A stretch of 64,000 nucleotides of DNA from Janthinobacterium lividum PAMC 25724 (lineage in GTDB: Bacteria > Pseudomonadota > Gammaproteobacteria > Burkholderiales > Burkholderiaceae_D), in contig AHHB01000026.1 in the NCBI GenBank assembly GCA_000242815.2, forward strand, positions 62,001-126,000, written 5' to 3'. The notes under the pieces were generated by a model. That model ran no database searches. It saw nothing but the letters and a program-made list of their open reading frames with translations, and had not been told where the DNA came from. The position numbers and the translations under genes are program-made. Below, in pieces: positions 35,660-42,964 of this stretch (positions are counted from its first letter, which is position 1; the number at the start of each line of letters is the position of its first letter).

Positions 35660-36433
35660 ATGGCTTGGAAACAATTTCCCTATCCTGAAGAAGCATATGT
35701 CTACACGCCGCATACGCTGGAGGCAGCCTGGGCGCGCCTGCATGCGGGCGATGTGGAACCGTTTCCCACGCACCCGGCGCTGGTGCAGGCCTGGCTGGCT
35801 TTCCATGCGGGCGACTTCGAGCGCGCCGTGAAGCTGGGCTTGGCCGTCGGCGTGCCCGGCTATGCGGTGGCGCATAAGGCGACCTGTATCTATGCCACGC
35901 ACCTGGAAGTGCAAGATAGCCAGAAACTCGACATGTATGAAGCAGTCGCGGAGCGCTGCGAGCGCCAGCAAAGCGAGCAGCCCGATAACCCGGCCGGCTA
36001 CTACTGGCATGCTTATAGTCTGGGCCGCTATGCGCTGGGCACGTCTGTCGTCAAGGCCTTGGCGCAGGGTATGGGCGCGCGCGTACGTAACAGCCTGGAC
36101 CGCACGATGACGGTGGCGCCCATGCATGCGGAAGCGCATATCGCGTTTGGAATTTATCATACGGAAATTATCGATAAGGTCGGCAGCATGATCGGCAGCC
36201 TCACCTATGGCGCCAACAAGGAAGATGGCTATCAGCACTTCAAGACGGCGCTGGCCCTGACGCCGCATTCGGCGCTGGCGCACAGCGAATATGCGCGCGC
36301 CTTGAATATGCTTGATGGAAAGAAAAAGCTGGCGGAAGCGCTGGCCCTGTATGAAAAGGCGGCTCAGTGCGTCGCACTGGACGCCAAGGAACGCCTCGAT
36401 ATCGAGGTGGCTATCGACGAATTGAAAGATTAA
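35660..36433 (+). CDS. TPR-like helical repeat protein
   Basis: 257 residues, ribosome site CAGGAG before the ATG. Helical repeats resemble TPRs: HPALVQAWLAFHAGDFERAVKLGLAVG, AGYYWHAYSLGRYALGTSVVKALAQG, AHIAFGIYHTEIIDKVGS, SALAHSEYARALNMLDGKKKLAEALALYEKAAQC. No signal peptide. Such proteins act as interaction scaffolds; the partner is unknown. It lies 8 bases before the LOG-family gene, so the two are probably co-transcribed. Confidence 0.75.
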   Translation: MAWKQFPYPEEAYVYTPHTLEAAWARLHAGDVEPFPTHPALVQAWLAFHAGDFERAVKLGLAVGVPGYAVAHKATCIYATHLEVQDSQKLDMYEAVAERCERQQSEQPDNPAGYYWHAYSLGRYALGTSVVKALAQGMGARVRNSLDRTMTVAPMHAEAHIAFGIYHTEIIDKVGSMIGSLTYGANKEDGYQHFKTALALTPHSALAHSEYARALNMLDGKKKLAEALALYEKAAQCVALDAKERLDIEVAIDELKD

Positions 36434-36441
36434 GGATTACC

Positions 36442-36990
36442 GTGATCAAGGCTTTATGTGTGTACTGTGGCGCCAACGCGGGCGTCTCGCCGGACTATGC
36501 CGTGGCGGCGCGGGAACTGGCGCGCGTGCTGGTGGCGGAAAATATTTCACTGGTGTATGGGGGTGGCAAGGTTGGCCTGATGGGTGTGATCGCCGATGAA
36601 GTGCTGCGCCTGGGAGGCGAGGTGACGGGCGTGATTCCCACCCAACTGGTCGAACGCGAAGTGGGTCACACGGGCTTGACGCGCCAGTTCATCGTGAAGG
36701 ACATGCATGAGCGCAAGGCGATGATGGCCAGCCTGTCCGATGCCTTTATCGCCATGCCCGGCGGTTATGGCACGCTGGAAGAGCTATTCGAGATGCTCAC
36801 GTGGGCCCAACTGGGACTGCACGCCAAGCCTATCGGCTTGCTCAATGTCGAGCGTTTTTATGATGGCTTGCTGGCCTTCGTGGAAAATGGCAGGCAGCAG
36901 GGCTTCATCCGCCCGCAGCACGCAGCTTTCCTGAATGCCGATGCCGATCCGGCAGCGCTGGTACAGCGCTTGAAGGATAGCGCACCCTAG
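36442..36990 (+). CDS. LOG-family cytokinin riboside 5'-monophosphate phosphoribohydrolase
   Basis: 182 residues from a GTG start with AAGGA upstream. Rossmann-type fold with CVYCGANAG at the start, ISLVYGGGKVGLMG, and the family motif PGGYGTLEE at about 112-120, needed for hydrolysis of the N-glycosidic bond. It was long annotated as lysine decarboxylase; characterised members release bases from nucleoside monophosphates. The physiological substrate in bacteria like this is usually unknown. Confidence 0.88.
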   Translation: MIKALCVYCGANAGVSPDYAVAARELARVLVAENISLVYGGGKVGLMGVIADEVLRLGGEVTGVIPTQLVEREVGHTGLTRQFIVKDMHERKAMMASLSDAFIAMPGGYGTLEELFEMLTWAQLGLHAKPIGLLNVERFYDGLLAFVENGRQQGFIRPQHAAFLNADADPAALVQRLKDSAP

Positions 36991-37304
36991 TGTGCGTGCG
37001 TCGATGCCAAGCCCGACAGCCATGCCCTGGAAAGCGCATGGCTTTTTTATTGCCACACGAAAATTTTGGACCGGAACACTATTAAAGTTGCCAATTCATC
37101 TATAGTGCTTCTCAGTAGACATGTTTTTTTTTGAAATCTAAAATATCTTTTATATACGACGGTGCCAAGCTAGTGTTGTCCAAAAGACAGATATGTCAGA
37201 CGTCCGCCGCGGCTCGCCTGAGTTTCCTGCGACAACGTGCAGGTAGTGCAAAGTGCCACAACCTTGCTGCTTGCCCATCTTGAAAGCATGTTATTTTGAA
37301 AGCT
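36991..37304. other. AT-rich intergenic region before the PEP-CTERM gene
   Basis: A 314-base gap with a terminator at 37018-37048 and then an AT-rich leader containing a run of nine T near 37123-37131. No sigma-54 site with correct spacing was found, although some PEP-CTERM genes use one. Confidence 0.45.
37018..37048 (+). terminator. rho-independent terminator
   Basis: AGCCATGC / GCATGGCT stem with a 10-base loop followed by six T, 28 bases past the LOG-family stop. Confidence 0.85.
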
Positions 37305-37616
37305 ATGACCCTCTTGCGCACGGCTGCCGTCGCTGCCATGCTCGCCGTTGGCGGCGCCCACGCGCAAACTACCACCATTAACTTCAAGGCGCTGGAGACC
37401 TCCGGCATCTTTGCTGCCGTTTTACCCTCCTACTCCGAAGGTGGCTACGATCTGTTGTCGGCATCGTGGAAAGAAGGCCTCGTGCATACCTTCCAGGCCG
37501 ATAATATCGCTGCCAGCGTAAGCGCCGTGCCGGAACCGGCCACATATGGCATGCTGCTGGGCGGCTTGGGCCTGCTGGCTTTCATGCGCCGCCGCAAGAA
37601 CGCCGCCTTAACCTGA
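37305..37616 (+). CDS. short PEP-CTERM sorting-signal protein
   Basis: 103 residues from ATG at 37305; a TTG three codons earlier is the alternative. Signal peptide MTLLRTAAVAAMLAVGGAHAQ. The C-terminal sorting signal is complete: VPEPATYGMLLGGLGLLAFMRRRKN, i.e. a PEP motif, one membrane helix and an Arg cluster, recognised by exosortase. Only about 55 residues separate them, much less than usual, and the context YSEGGYDLLSASWKEGLVHTFQAD looks like pieces of a longer family member. An internal deletion is possible. No exosortase gene is in the window. The product is probably surface-associated. Confidence 0.75.
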   Translation: MTLLRTAAVAAMLAVGGAHAQTTTINFKALETSGIFAAVLPSYSEGGYDLLSASWKEGLVHTFQADNIAASVSAVPEPATYGMLLGGLGLLAFMRRRKNAALT

Positions 37617-37656
37617 GCTTGAACTTGAATTGGCGCAGGCGCTGCCAGCGCGCATG

Positions 37657-37687
37657 AAAAAAGCCGCCGCTGCTTGAGCTGGCGGCT
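37657..37687 (-). terminator. terminator of the metallopeptidase gene
   Basis: Minus strand GCCGCC ... GGCGGC stem followed by six T, 26 bases past the stop at 37713. It also faces the PEP-CTERM gene end. Confidence 0.75.
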
Positions 37688-37712
37688 ATTGCTTACTTGT
37701 CGCCACCGGTGC

Positions 37713-38267
37713 TCACGACCACAGGCGCTGGCCCGACAGGTCGAGCTGGGTCAAGTACAGTCGCACGTCGAACTCGTACTGGTGGTACTGCGGTTCCATA
37801 TACGCGCACAGCTTGTAGAAGGCCTTGTCATGTTGCTTTTCTTTTACATGCGCCAGTTCGTGCACGGCGATCATGCGCAGGAATTCCAGCGGCACTTCCT
37901 TGAACATGGTGGCCACGCGGATTTCATGCTTGGCCTTGAGCTTGCCGCCTTGCACGCGTGAAATCGACGTGTGCAAGCCCAGCGCGTGCTGGATCACATG
38001 GATCTTGCTGTCGAACGCCACCTTGTTGATGGGCTCGGCATTGCGCAGGAATTCATTCTTCAATTCTTGTACGTACTGGTACAAGGCCTTGTCGTTGCGC
38101 ACCTCATGCGCGTTCGGGTAGCGTTTTAGCAACACTTCGCCCAGCTTGTCTTGCGCGATCAGTTGTTGCACTTGCGCTTGCGTTTGTTCGGAATAGGCGC
38201 TCAGGTATTTCAGGGATGGCTGCATGCGGGGAAGGGCGCGGTCGAGAGTAAGGCGAGAATGTACCAT
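37713..38267 (-). CDS. YgjP-like zinc metallopeptidase
   Basis: 184 residues from MVHSRLTLDRALPRMQPS; a Met at codon 15 is an alternative start. The zinc motif HELAHVKEKQHDKAFY (HExxH followed by a His seven residues later) fits the YgjP/WLM group of minigluzincins, and the segment KLKAKHEIRVATMFKEVPLEFLRMIAV precedes it. Most members are cytosolic peptidases of unknown substrate. The ending YMEPQYHQYEFDVRLYLTQLDLSG is not part of the core motif. Confidence 0.8.
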   Translation of the reverse strand: MVHSRLTLDRALPRMQPSLKYLSAYSEQTQAQVQQLIAQDKLGEVLLKRYPNAHEVRNDKALYQYVQELKNEFLRNAEPINKVAFDSKIHVIQHALGLHTSISRVQGGKLKAKHEIRVATMFKEVPLEFLRMIAVHELAHVKEKQHDKAFYKLCAYMEPQYHQYEFDVRLYLTQLDLSGQRLWS

Positions 38268-38368
38268 ACCGCCGCGCCCCGCGCCCCGCGCTGTGCCAGC
38301 GCCGACATCGGGCCGCTGCGGCCACCCCACGCCCCACGCCCTTGTCTAGCCTGGCCTGGCGTGGCAGA

Positions 38369-38773
38369 TCAGCGCGGTTCTGCCTTGTGCTCGTCGTCGT
38401 GGCTGCCTTGCAAGCTCGCCTTGGCTTGCTGCTCGGCGTTGCCGCTGCGCGACGCGCTACTGTTGCGGCCTTCATTAGCGCGTTGGGCCGATTGCCGGCT
38501 CTCGCCGCCTTTCCTGCCGATTTCCGCCATGTGTACACGGTTGCGGCTGACCGCTTCGCCACCTTTTTGCCCCGCCCGGCGTGCTTCTTCCGAGTCAAAT
38601 TCATGCGCCGTGCCCTTTTGATGGGCTGCCTGACCGCCCTTGCTGGCAATTTCGCGTTGCTGGCCTTCGCTCATGGCGGCGAAACCGCGTTTGGCCGTGC
38701 CTTTGCTGCTGCCCGATGCGCTGGCTTTCTGGCTGCTGCCAGCGCCTTTGCCCTGCTCATTACTGTTCGCCAT
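38369..38773 (-). CDS. KGG-repeat stress-induced protein
   Basis: 134 residues from MANSNEQGKGAGSSQ, with AAGGAG before the ATG. It carries the KGG-type repeats of GsiB/YciG-like proteins: RGFAAMSEGQQREIASKGGQAAHQKG, EEARRAGQKGGEAVSRN and MAEIGRKGGESRQSAQ. Such proteins are very hydrophilic, disordered and induced by general stress or desiccation. The adjacent phasin-like gene lies 59 bases upstream on the same strand, so they may share an operon. Confidence 0.85.
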   Translation of the reverse strand: MANSNEQGKGAGSSQKASASGSSKGTAKRGFAAMSEGQQREIASKGGQAAHQKGTAHEFDSEEARRAGQKGGEAVSRNRVHMAEIGRKGGESRQSAQRANEGRNSSASRSGNAEQQAKASLQGSHDDEHKAEPR

Positions 38774-38831
38774 GTCGCTCTCCTTGTTGTCGGGTAGTGG
38801 CCCGGTGTTCAATACGGGTCAATACGGGTGC

Positions 38832-39344
38832 TCAATGTGCTTGATCGGATTGCCTGCCGGGATCGCGGCTGCGGCCCGCACCGTCGCGGTGGCCCGTGGC
38901 ATGCAGTTTTGCGAGCATTTCGCGCTGGCGCTGTGTGGCTTTTTCCGTTTCTTCGGCCGTCTTGCGCACCACTTCGTCAGCGAAGGCCACGGCCGTGCGG
39001 CTCGCTTCGGGCAAGTGATACTCTGCCGTGCGCTTTATTTCGACATTGGCGTTGGCGACGAGATTGCCGAGTTGCTGCTGGTACTGGCGCAGCTTGTTAC
39101 TACCCGGCTGCAACTGGGCAGCGGCCAGCGACAGGAACTCGCCCGTGTCGCGCGCGCACAGCAGTTGCTGGCTGGCGCTGCTCCATTCCTGCAGCAGTTC
39201 TTGCGCCAGCCGCAGATGCAGCTCGCTCAGTTGCTGCGCCGTGTCGAACAGCTTGCGTGATAGTTCTGTGGCGAAATTGCACTGGGTTTCCAGGTGCGAC
39301 TTCAGCGCTGGGCTGAGATGGGGAGGGATGCTGTTTGTGAACAT
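38832..39344 (-). CDS. phasin-family protein
   Basis: 170 residues. Amphipathic helical phasin_2-like region: LETQCNFATELSRKLFDTAQQLSELHLRLAQELLQEW, then YQQQLGNLVANANVEIKRTAEYHLPEASRTAVAFADEVV. It is predicted to coat PHA granules. The C terminus is short and charged (HRDGAGRSRDPGRQSDQ). A GAGGT ribosome site precedes the ATG. It is the second phasin in the window and unlike the first has no Lys/Ala/Pro tail. Confidence 0.8.
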   Translation of the reverse strand: MFTNSIPPHLSPALKSHLETQCNFATELSRKLFDTAQQLSELHLRLAQELLQEWSSASQQLLCARDTGEFLSLAAAQLQPGSNKLRQYQQQLGNLVANANVEIKRTAEYHLPEASRTAVAFADEVVRKTAEETEKATQRQREMLAKLHATGHRDGAGRSRDPGRQSDQAH

Positions 39345-39688
39345 GTTCTACCTCAATGAAAATCTGGTCCGAGAAACACCCGGTGTAGCGGATGCGACGT
39401 GTGCTGAAACAAGCAAAGAGATAGACGCCGTATGGCGTCCCAGGTTCCCTGCGGGATGCCGGTTTGCTGTGAGAATTCGGGCTGGCAGACGTAAAAACGC
39501 GATGACTTTGTGCCAGATCAAATGAAGATGTAGCGCTTTGCCAACGCTGGCAGTCATGCAGCGCGTGTGGAAAATGCAGGCTTGCAGGCCCGGCCGTGCG
39601 ACAATAGCCGGCTCGCGGCAGCGCAGCCGATGGCCGGCGCGCCTGGCTTAGCCGAGCATAGCCCTCTTTTTTGCATTATTCCTCGACC
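39345..39688. other. divergent intergenic region between phasin and purU
   Basis: A 344-base gap between a minus-strand and a plus-strand gene. It must hold promoters for both. GC content drops only slightly. I see no riboswitch motif or strong hairpin that I can support. Confidence 0.4.
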
Positions 39689-40558
39689 ATGACGCATCCC
39701 GAATACATCCTGACCCTGTCCTGCCTGGACCAGCGCGGCATCGTGCACCGCGTGTCCGGCTTCCTGGCCGAACACGGCTGCAACATCCTCGATTCCGCCC
39801 AGTTCGGCGACCAGGAATCCCAGCTGTTCTTCATGCGCGTGCATTTCGCGCTGGAAGACGGTAGCGTCAGCGACACCCAGTTGCGCAGCGACTTCGCCGA
39901 CCTGTCGCAAGTCATGCAGCTCAATGGCCAGTTGCACGATGCGCGCGTCAAGCCGCGCGTGATGCTGATGGTGTCGAAGATTGGCCATTGCCTCAACGAT
40001 TTGCTGTTCCGCTACAAGAGTGGTTTGCTGAACGTGGAAATTCCCGCCATCGTCTCGAACCACATGGAGTTCTACCAGTTGGCGGCCAGCTACAATATTC
40101 CCTTCCACCACCTGCCCCTGGCGGCCGGAGCACCGGAAGCGGCCAAGCTGGCGCAGGAAGCGAAGATCATCGAGCTGATGGACACGCACAAGATCGACCT
40201 GGTGGTGCTGGCGCGCTACATGCAAATCCTCTCGCCCGGCCTGTGCCAGGCGCTCGATGGCCGCGCCATCAATATCCACCATTCCTTCCTGCCCAGCTTC
40301 AAGGGCGCCAAGCCGTACGCGCAGGCGCACCAGCGCGGCGTCAAGCTGATCGGCGCAACGGCCCATTTCGTCACGGGCGACCTCGACGAAGGCCCGATCA
40401 TCGAGCAGGACGTCGAGCGCGTCGACCATGCGATGGATGCCGAAATGCTGACCGCCATTGGCCGCGATGTCGAGTGCGTGGTGCTGGCGCGCGCCGTGAA
40501 ATGGTTCGTCGAGCACCGCATCTTGAAAAATGGCGACAAGACCGTGGTCTTCCGCTGA
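39689..40558 (+). CDS. purU: formyltetrahydrofolate deformylase PurU
   Basis: 289 residues from MTHPEYILTLSCLDQRG; a start 6 codons upstream is less likely. The N-terminal ACT domain spans about 5-85 (LTLSCLDQRGIVHRVSGFLAEHGCNILDSAQ). The formyltransferase-type domain has NHMEFYQLA, HHLPL, NIHHSFLPSFKGAKPYAQA and ATAHFVTGDLDEGPII with the catalytic Asp. It hydrolyses 10-formyl-THF to formate and THF, balancing one-carbon pools. yaeQ follows 50 bases downstream. Confidence 0.94.
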   Translation: MTHPEYILTLSCLDQRGIVHRVSGFLAEHGCNILDSAQFGDQESQLFFMRVHFALEDGSVSDTQLRSDFADLSQVMQLNGQLHDARVKPRVMLMVSKIGHCLNDLLFRYKSGLLNVEIPAIVSNHMEFYQLAASYNIPFHHLPLAAGAPEAAKLAQEAKIIELMDTHKIDLVVLARYMQILSPGLCQALDGRAINIHHSFLPSFKGAKPYAQAHQRGVKLIGATAHFVTGDLDEGPIIEQDVERVDHAMDAEMLTAIGRDVECVVLARAVKWFVEHRILKNGDKTVVFR

Positions 40559-40608
40559 TAGCGCCGCCCGTACAATATTGATATCCACTTTACAGAGACA
40601 GAAACACG

Positions 40609-41151
40609 ATGGCCCTCAAAGCAACAATTTTCAAAGCCGATCTGCAGATCGCTGACATGGACCGCAATTACTACCAGGATCACGCCCTGACCCTGGCGCG
40701 CCACCCGTCCGAAACGGACGAGCGCATGATGGTGCGCCTGCTGGCGTTCGCCATCCACGCCAACGAGGCGTTGACGTTTACCAAGGGCTTGTTCGATACT
40801 GAAGAGCCCGACCTGTGGCAGAAAGACCTGACAGGCGCCATCGAGCTGTGGATCGAAGTGGGCCAGCCCGACGAAAAACGCATCCTGAAGGCTTGCGGGC
40901 GTTCGGCGCAGGTGATCGTCTACAGTTACGGCGCAACCAGCCATATCTGGTGGAAGCAAATCGCCAACAAGCTGGAACGGGCGAAGAACTTGACCGTGAT
41001 CAACCTGCCATCCGAGGCGGCGCAAGACATGAGCAAGCTGGCGCAGCGCAACATGCAACTGCAATGCACGATCCAGGATGGCCAGATCTGGCTGACCGAC
41101 AGCGTCAACACAGTCTTGATCGAGCGCGAGCCGGTCAAGCCGGCGCGCTGA
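40609..41151 (+). CDS. yaeQ: YaeQ family protein
   Basis: 180 residues, the normal family length. Family pattern MALKATIFKADLQIADMDRNYYQDHALTLARHPSETDERMMVRLLAFAI is complete, and WWKQIANKLERAKNLTVINL is also conserved. The fold resembles restriction-endonuclease-like PD-(D/E)XK proteins, with E at ETDERMMVR and later D/E residues (LWIEVGQPDEKRILKA). E. coli YaeQ is linked to haemolysin and RfaH suppression in older genetics, but its biochemical role is unclear. Confidence 0.92.
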   Translation: MALKATIFKADLQIADMDRNYYQDHALTLARHPSETDERMMVRLLAFAIHANEALTFTKGLFDTEEPDLWQKDLTGAIELWIEVGQPDEKRILKACGRSAQVIVYSYGATSHIWWKQIANKLERAKNLTVINLPSEAAQDMSKLAQRNMQLQCTIQDGQIWLTDSVNTVLIEREPVKPAR

Positions 41152-41170
41152 TTGTGATCGTTTGAAACGC

Positions 41171-41197
41171 AAAAAGCCCGGAGCGATCCGGGCTTTT
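41171..41197. terminator. bidirectional terminator
   Basis: AAAAGCCCGGA, loop GCGA, TCCGGGCTTTT: a perfect 11-base stem between the convergent yaeQ and DUF2807 genes. Confidence 0.9.
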
Positions 41198-41211
41198 GTC
41201 ATTGCTGGCGT

Positions 41212-42015
41212 TTATATCGGCGCGCTGCCCAGGCGCTCGATGCTGCTTGAGCGCTGCATGCTGCGGCTGATACGCGGATCGCCGTAGTAGCGCACTGCGC
41301 CCGAGCCGCCGATGCTGATGCTCAAGTCATCCTTGGCCCACACTTGCGCCTCGCCCGAGCCGCCGATGCTCACCTGCACGTCGCGCGCGGCCAGGCGGCC
41401 TGCCTGGATATTGCCCGAGCCGCCGATCGATGCCGTCAGTTGCCGCGTCTTGCCGCTGGCCGTAAAGTTGCCGCTGCCACCGATGGCCACGGCCACCTGG
41501 CGGCTATCGAGGTCAGGCGCGTGGATGGCGCCGGAGCCGCCCACGTCGAAGCGCAGCTTATCGGCGCGCAAGCCCGTTGCCGTGATGCTGCCCGAGCCGC
41601 CCACGCTGATGCGCTCCACCTGGCGCGCCTGGATGACAATGCTCAGGCTGCTCTGACGGAAATGCATGTTGCGCTTGGCGCAGCGGATGCGCAAAGTGCC
41701 GTTTTCCACCACCGTCTCGATCAGCGGCACGATATTGTCGTCGGCCTCGATGGTGATGCTGTCCGTGTTGCCGATGCGCAATTCGACCGTGCCCGGCACA
41801 TTGAGCGCCACGCCTTGGAAACTGGCAAGCTCGCGCGTCTGCTTTTGCAGCTTGCCGCTGCCCTCGATGCTGTTGCCGGAGATCCAGTCGAGTGGCGACG
41901 CCAGCACCGGCGCGGCCGGGATGGCCAGGGCGCAGGCGGCCAGCAGCAGGGCGCTGGCGATGCCGGCGTGGCGAAGGCGGCGAAGGTGGCGAGGTCGGAA
42001 AAGTGGCTGTGTCAT
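41212..42015 (-). CDS. DUF2807 (GIN-domain) exported protein
   Basis: 267 residues from MTQPLFRPRHLRRLRHAG, with GGGAG before the ATG. A hydrophobic export signal covers about 17-38 (IASALLLAACALAIPAAPVLAS). The mature part has the DUF2807 pattern: SFQGVALNVPGTVELRIGNTDSITIEADDNI, then seven turns of a beta-solenoid repeat with VGGSG/IGGSG steps (SVGGSGSITATGL; AIGGSGNFTASGK; SIGGSGNIQAG). It may fold as a beta-helix in periplasm or at the surface. The function of the family is unknown; links to extracytoplasmic sigma/anti-sigma systems are frequent elsewhere but no such gene is adjacent. Confidence 0.85.
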   Translation of the reverse strand: MTQPLFRPRHLRRLRHAGIASALLLAACALAIPAAPVLASPLDWISGNSIEGSGKLQKQTRELASFQGVALNVPGTVELRIGNTDSITIEADDNIVPLIETVVENGTLRIRCAKRNMHFRQSSLSIVIQARQVERISVGGSGSITATGLRADKLRFDVGGSGAIHAPDLDSRQVAVAIGGSGNFTASGKTRQLTASIGGSGNIQAGRLAARDVQVSIGGSGEAQVWAKDDLSISIGGSGAVRYYGDPRISRSMQRSSSIERLGSAPI

Positions 42016-42203
42016 TCTTGCTCCCTGTTTTGAATTAGTCTGCAGCCATGGTAGGCCAGACACCCGCGCCTGTGTAGCGCGCTGCGACAGACTGCGGCAG
42101 CGGCGGCACAGAATGCAGCAGGCTGTGACGCGATGGCATGAGGTATCATGCGGGTATTGGACATACGACGACCGGCTCGCGCCGCTCACACTACTGGAAT
42201 TAC

Positions 42204-42839
42204 ATGCTGATCATTACCATCAAACAGGGCAAGGAAAAGAGCTTGCTGGGCCAATCCTGGATTTACGCGTCTGCGATTGAAAAAGTCGAAGGCAAGCCGC
42301 AGGAAAAAATGAAGCCCGGCTCGACGGCCATCGTGCAAAGCTCGGCGAAGCAATTCATCGCCCGCGCCGCCTACAATTCGAAGTCGCAAATCCGCGCGCG
42401 CATCTGGAGCTTCAAGGAAGACGAACCGGTCGACCATGCGCTGATCAAGCGCCGCGTCAAGGCTGCCATCGAGAAAAAACTGCCAGTCATCAAGAAGGCG
42501 GGCGAGAACCAGCTGTTGACCCTCATCAAGGGCGAAGACGAGGGCTTGCCGGGCCTGGTGGTGCAGTTATTTGGCGGCGTGCAAGGCTATCTGATTTGCC
42601 AATTCAATGCCGGTGGCGTGGATGCGTGGAAAGTGGCCATCGTGCAATCGCTGATGGCTTCTACCGGCTGCGTGAACGTGTACGAGCGCTGCGATGATTT
42701 GATGCGCAAGGGCGAAGGCTTGCCCCTGATCGACGGCGCCCTGGCCGGCGAAGAGCCGCCCGATGAAGTCATGCTGACGGACAACGGCGTGCGCTATGCG
42801 CTGGACTTGAAGACCGGACATAAAAGCAAGTTCCGTTGA
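42204..42839 (+). CDS. RlmI-like protein lacking the methyltransferase domain
   Basis: 211 residues from MLIITIKQGKEKSLLGQSWIY. The N-terminal PUA-type domain (1-80, VEGKPQEKMKPGSTAIV; RAAYNSKSQIRARIWSF) and the middle EEHD-like segment (IKGEDEGLPGLVVQLFGGVQGYLICQF; VNVYERCDDLMRKGEGL) match 23S rRNA m5C methyltransferase RlmI. Full-length RlmI is about 390-400 residues and would next read a GxKTGFYLDQRxNR motif and the SAM-binding fold. Here the protein ends YALDLKTGHKSKFR, and a terminator begins 24 bases later. No remnant is visible in other frames. It is either a deletion derivative or a stand-alone RNA-binding paralogue, and cannot methylate alone. Confidence 0.8.
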   Translation: MLIITIKQGKEKSLLGQSWIYASAIEKVEGKPQEKMKPGSTAIVQSSAKQFIARAAYNSKSQIRARIWSFKEDEPVDHALIKRRVKAAIEKKLPVIKKAGENQLLTLIKGEDEGLPGLVVQLFGGVQGYLICQFNAGGVDAWKVAIVQSLMASTGCVNVYERCDDLMRKGEGLPLIDGALAGEEPPDEVMLTDNGVRYALDLKTGHKSKFR

Positions 42840-42862
42840 GAGCGGCTGCCTGACGTGAAAAA

Positions 42863-42887
42863 AACCGGCGCCGGCCGGTTTTTTTAT
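42863..42887 (+). terminator. rho-independent terminator
   Basis: AACCGGC, GCC, GGCCGGTT stem followed by seven T, 24 bases past the RlmI-like stop. Confidence 0.85.
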
Positions 42888-42904
42888 GGCTAACCCGCGC
42901 ATCA

Positions 42905-42935
42905 CCGGAGTCGGATCCTGAGGATCCGACTCCGG
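42905..42935. repeat. 31-bp palindrome, REP-like family A
   Basis: CCGGAGTCGGATCC, spacer TGA, then its exact reverse complement (14-base arms). It shares the GTCGGA-NCC core and position (30 bases past a minus-strand stop) with 3934-3959. Confidence 0.7.
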
Positions 42936-42964
42936 CTGTAGCAGGGCTTGGGAATGATGGACGG

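Noticed and set aside
39345-39688. Riboswitch before purU
   Set aside because: No conserved core could be recognised by eye; a covariance search would be needed and a hit above threshold would change this.
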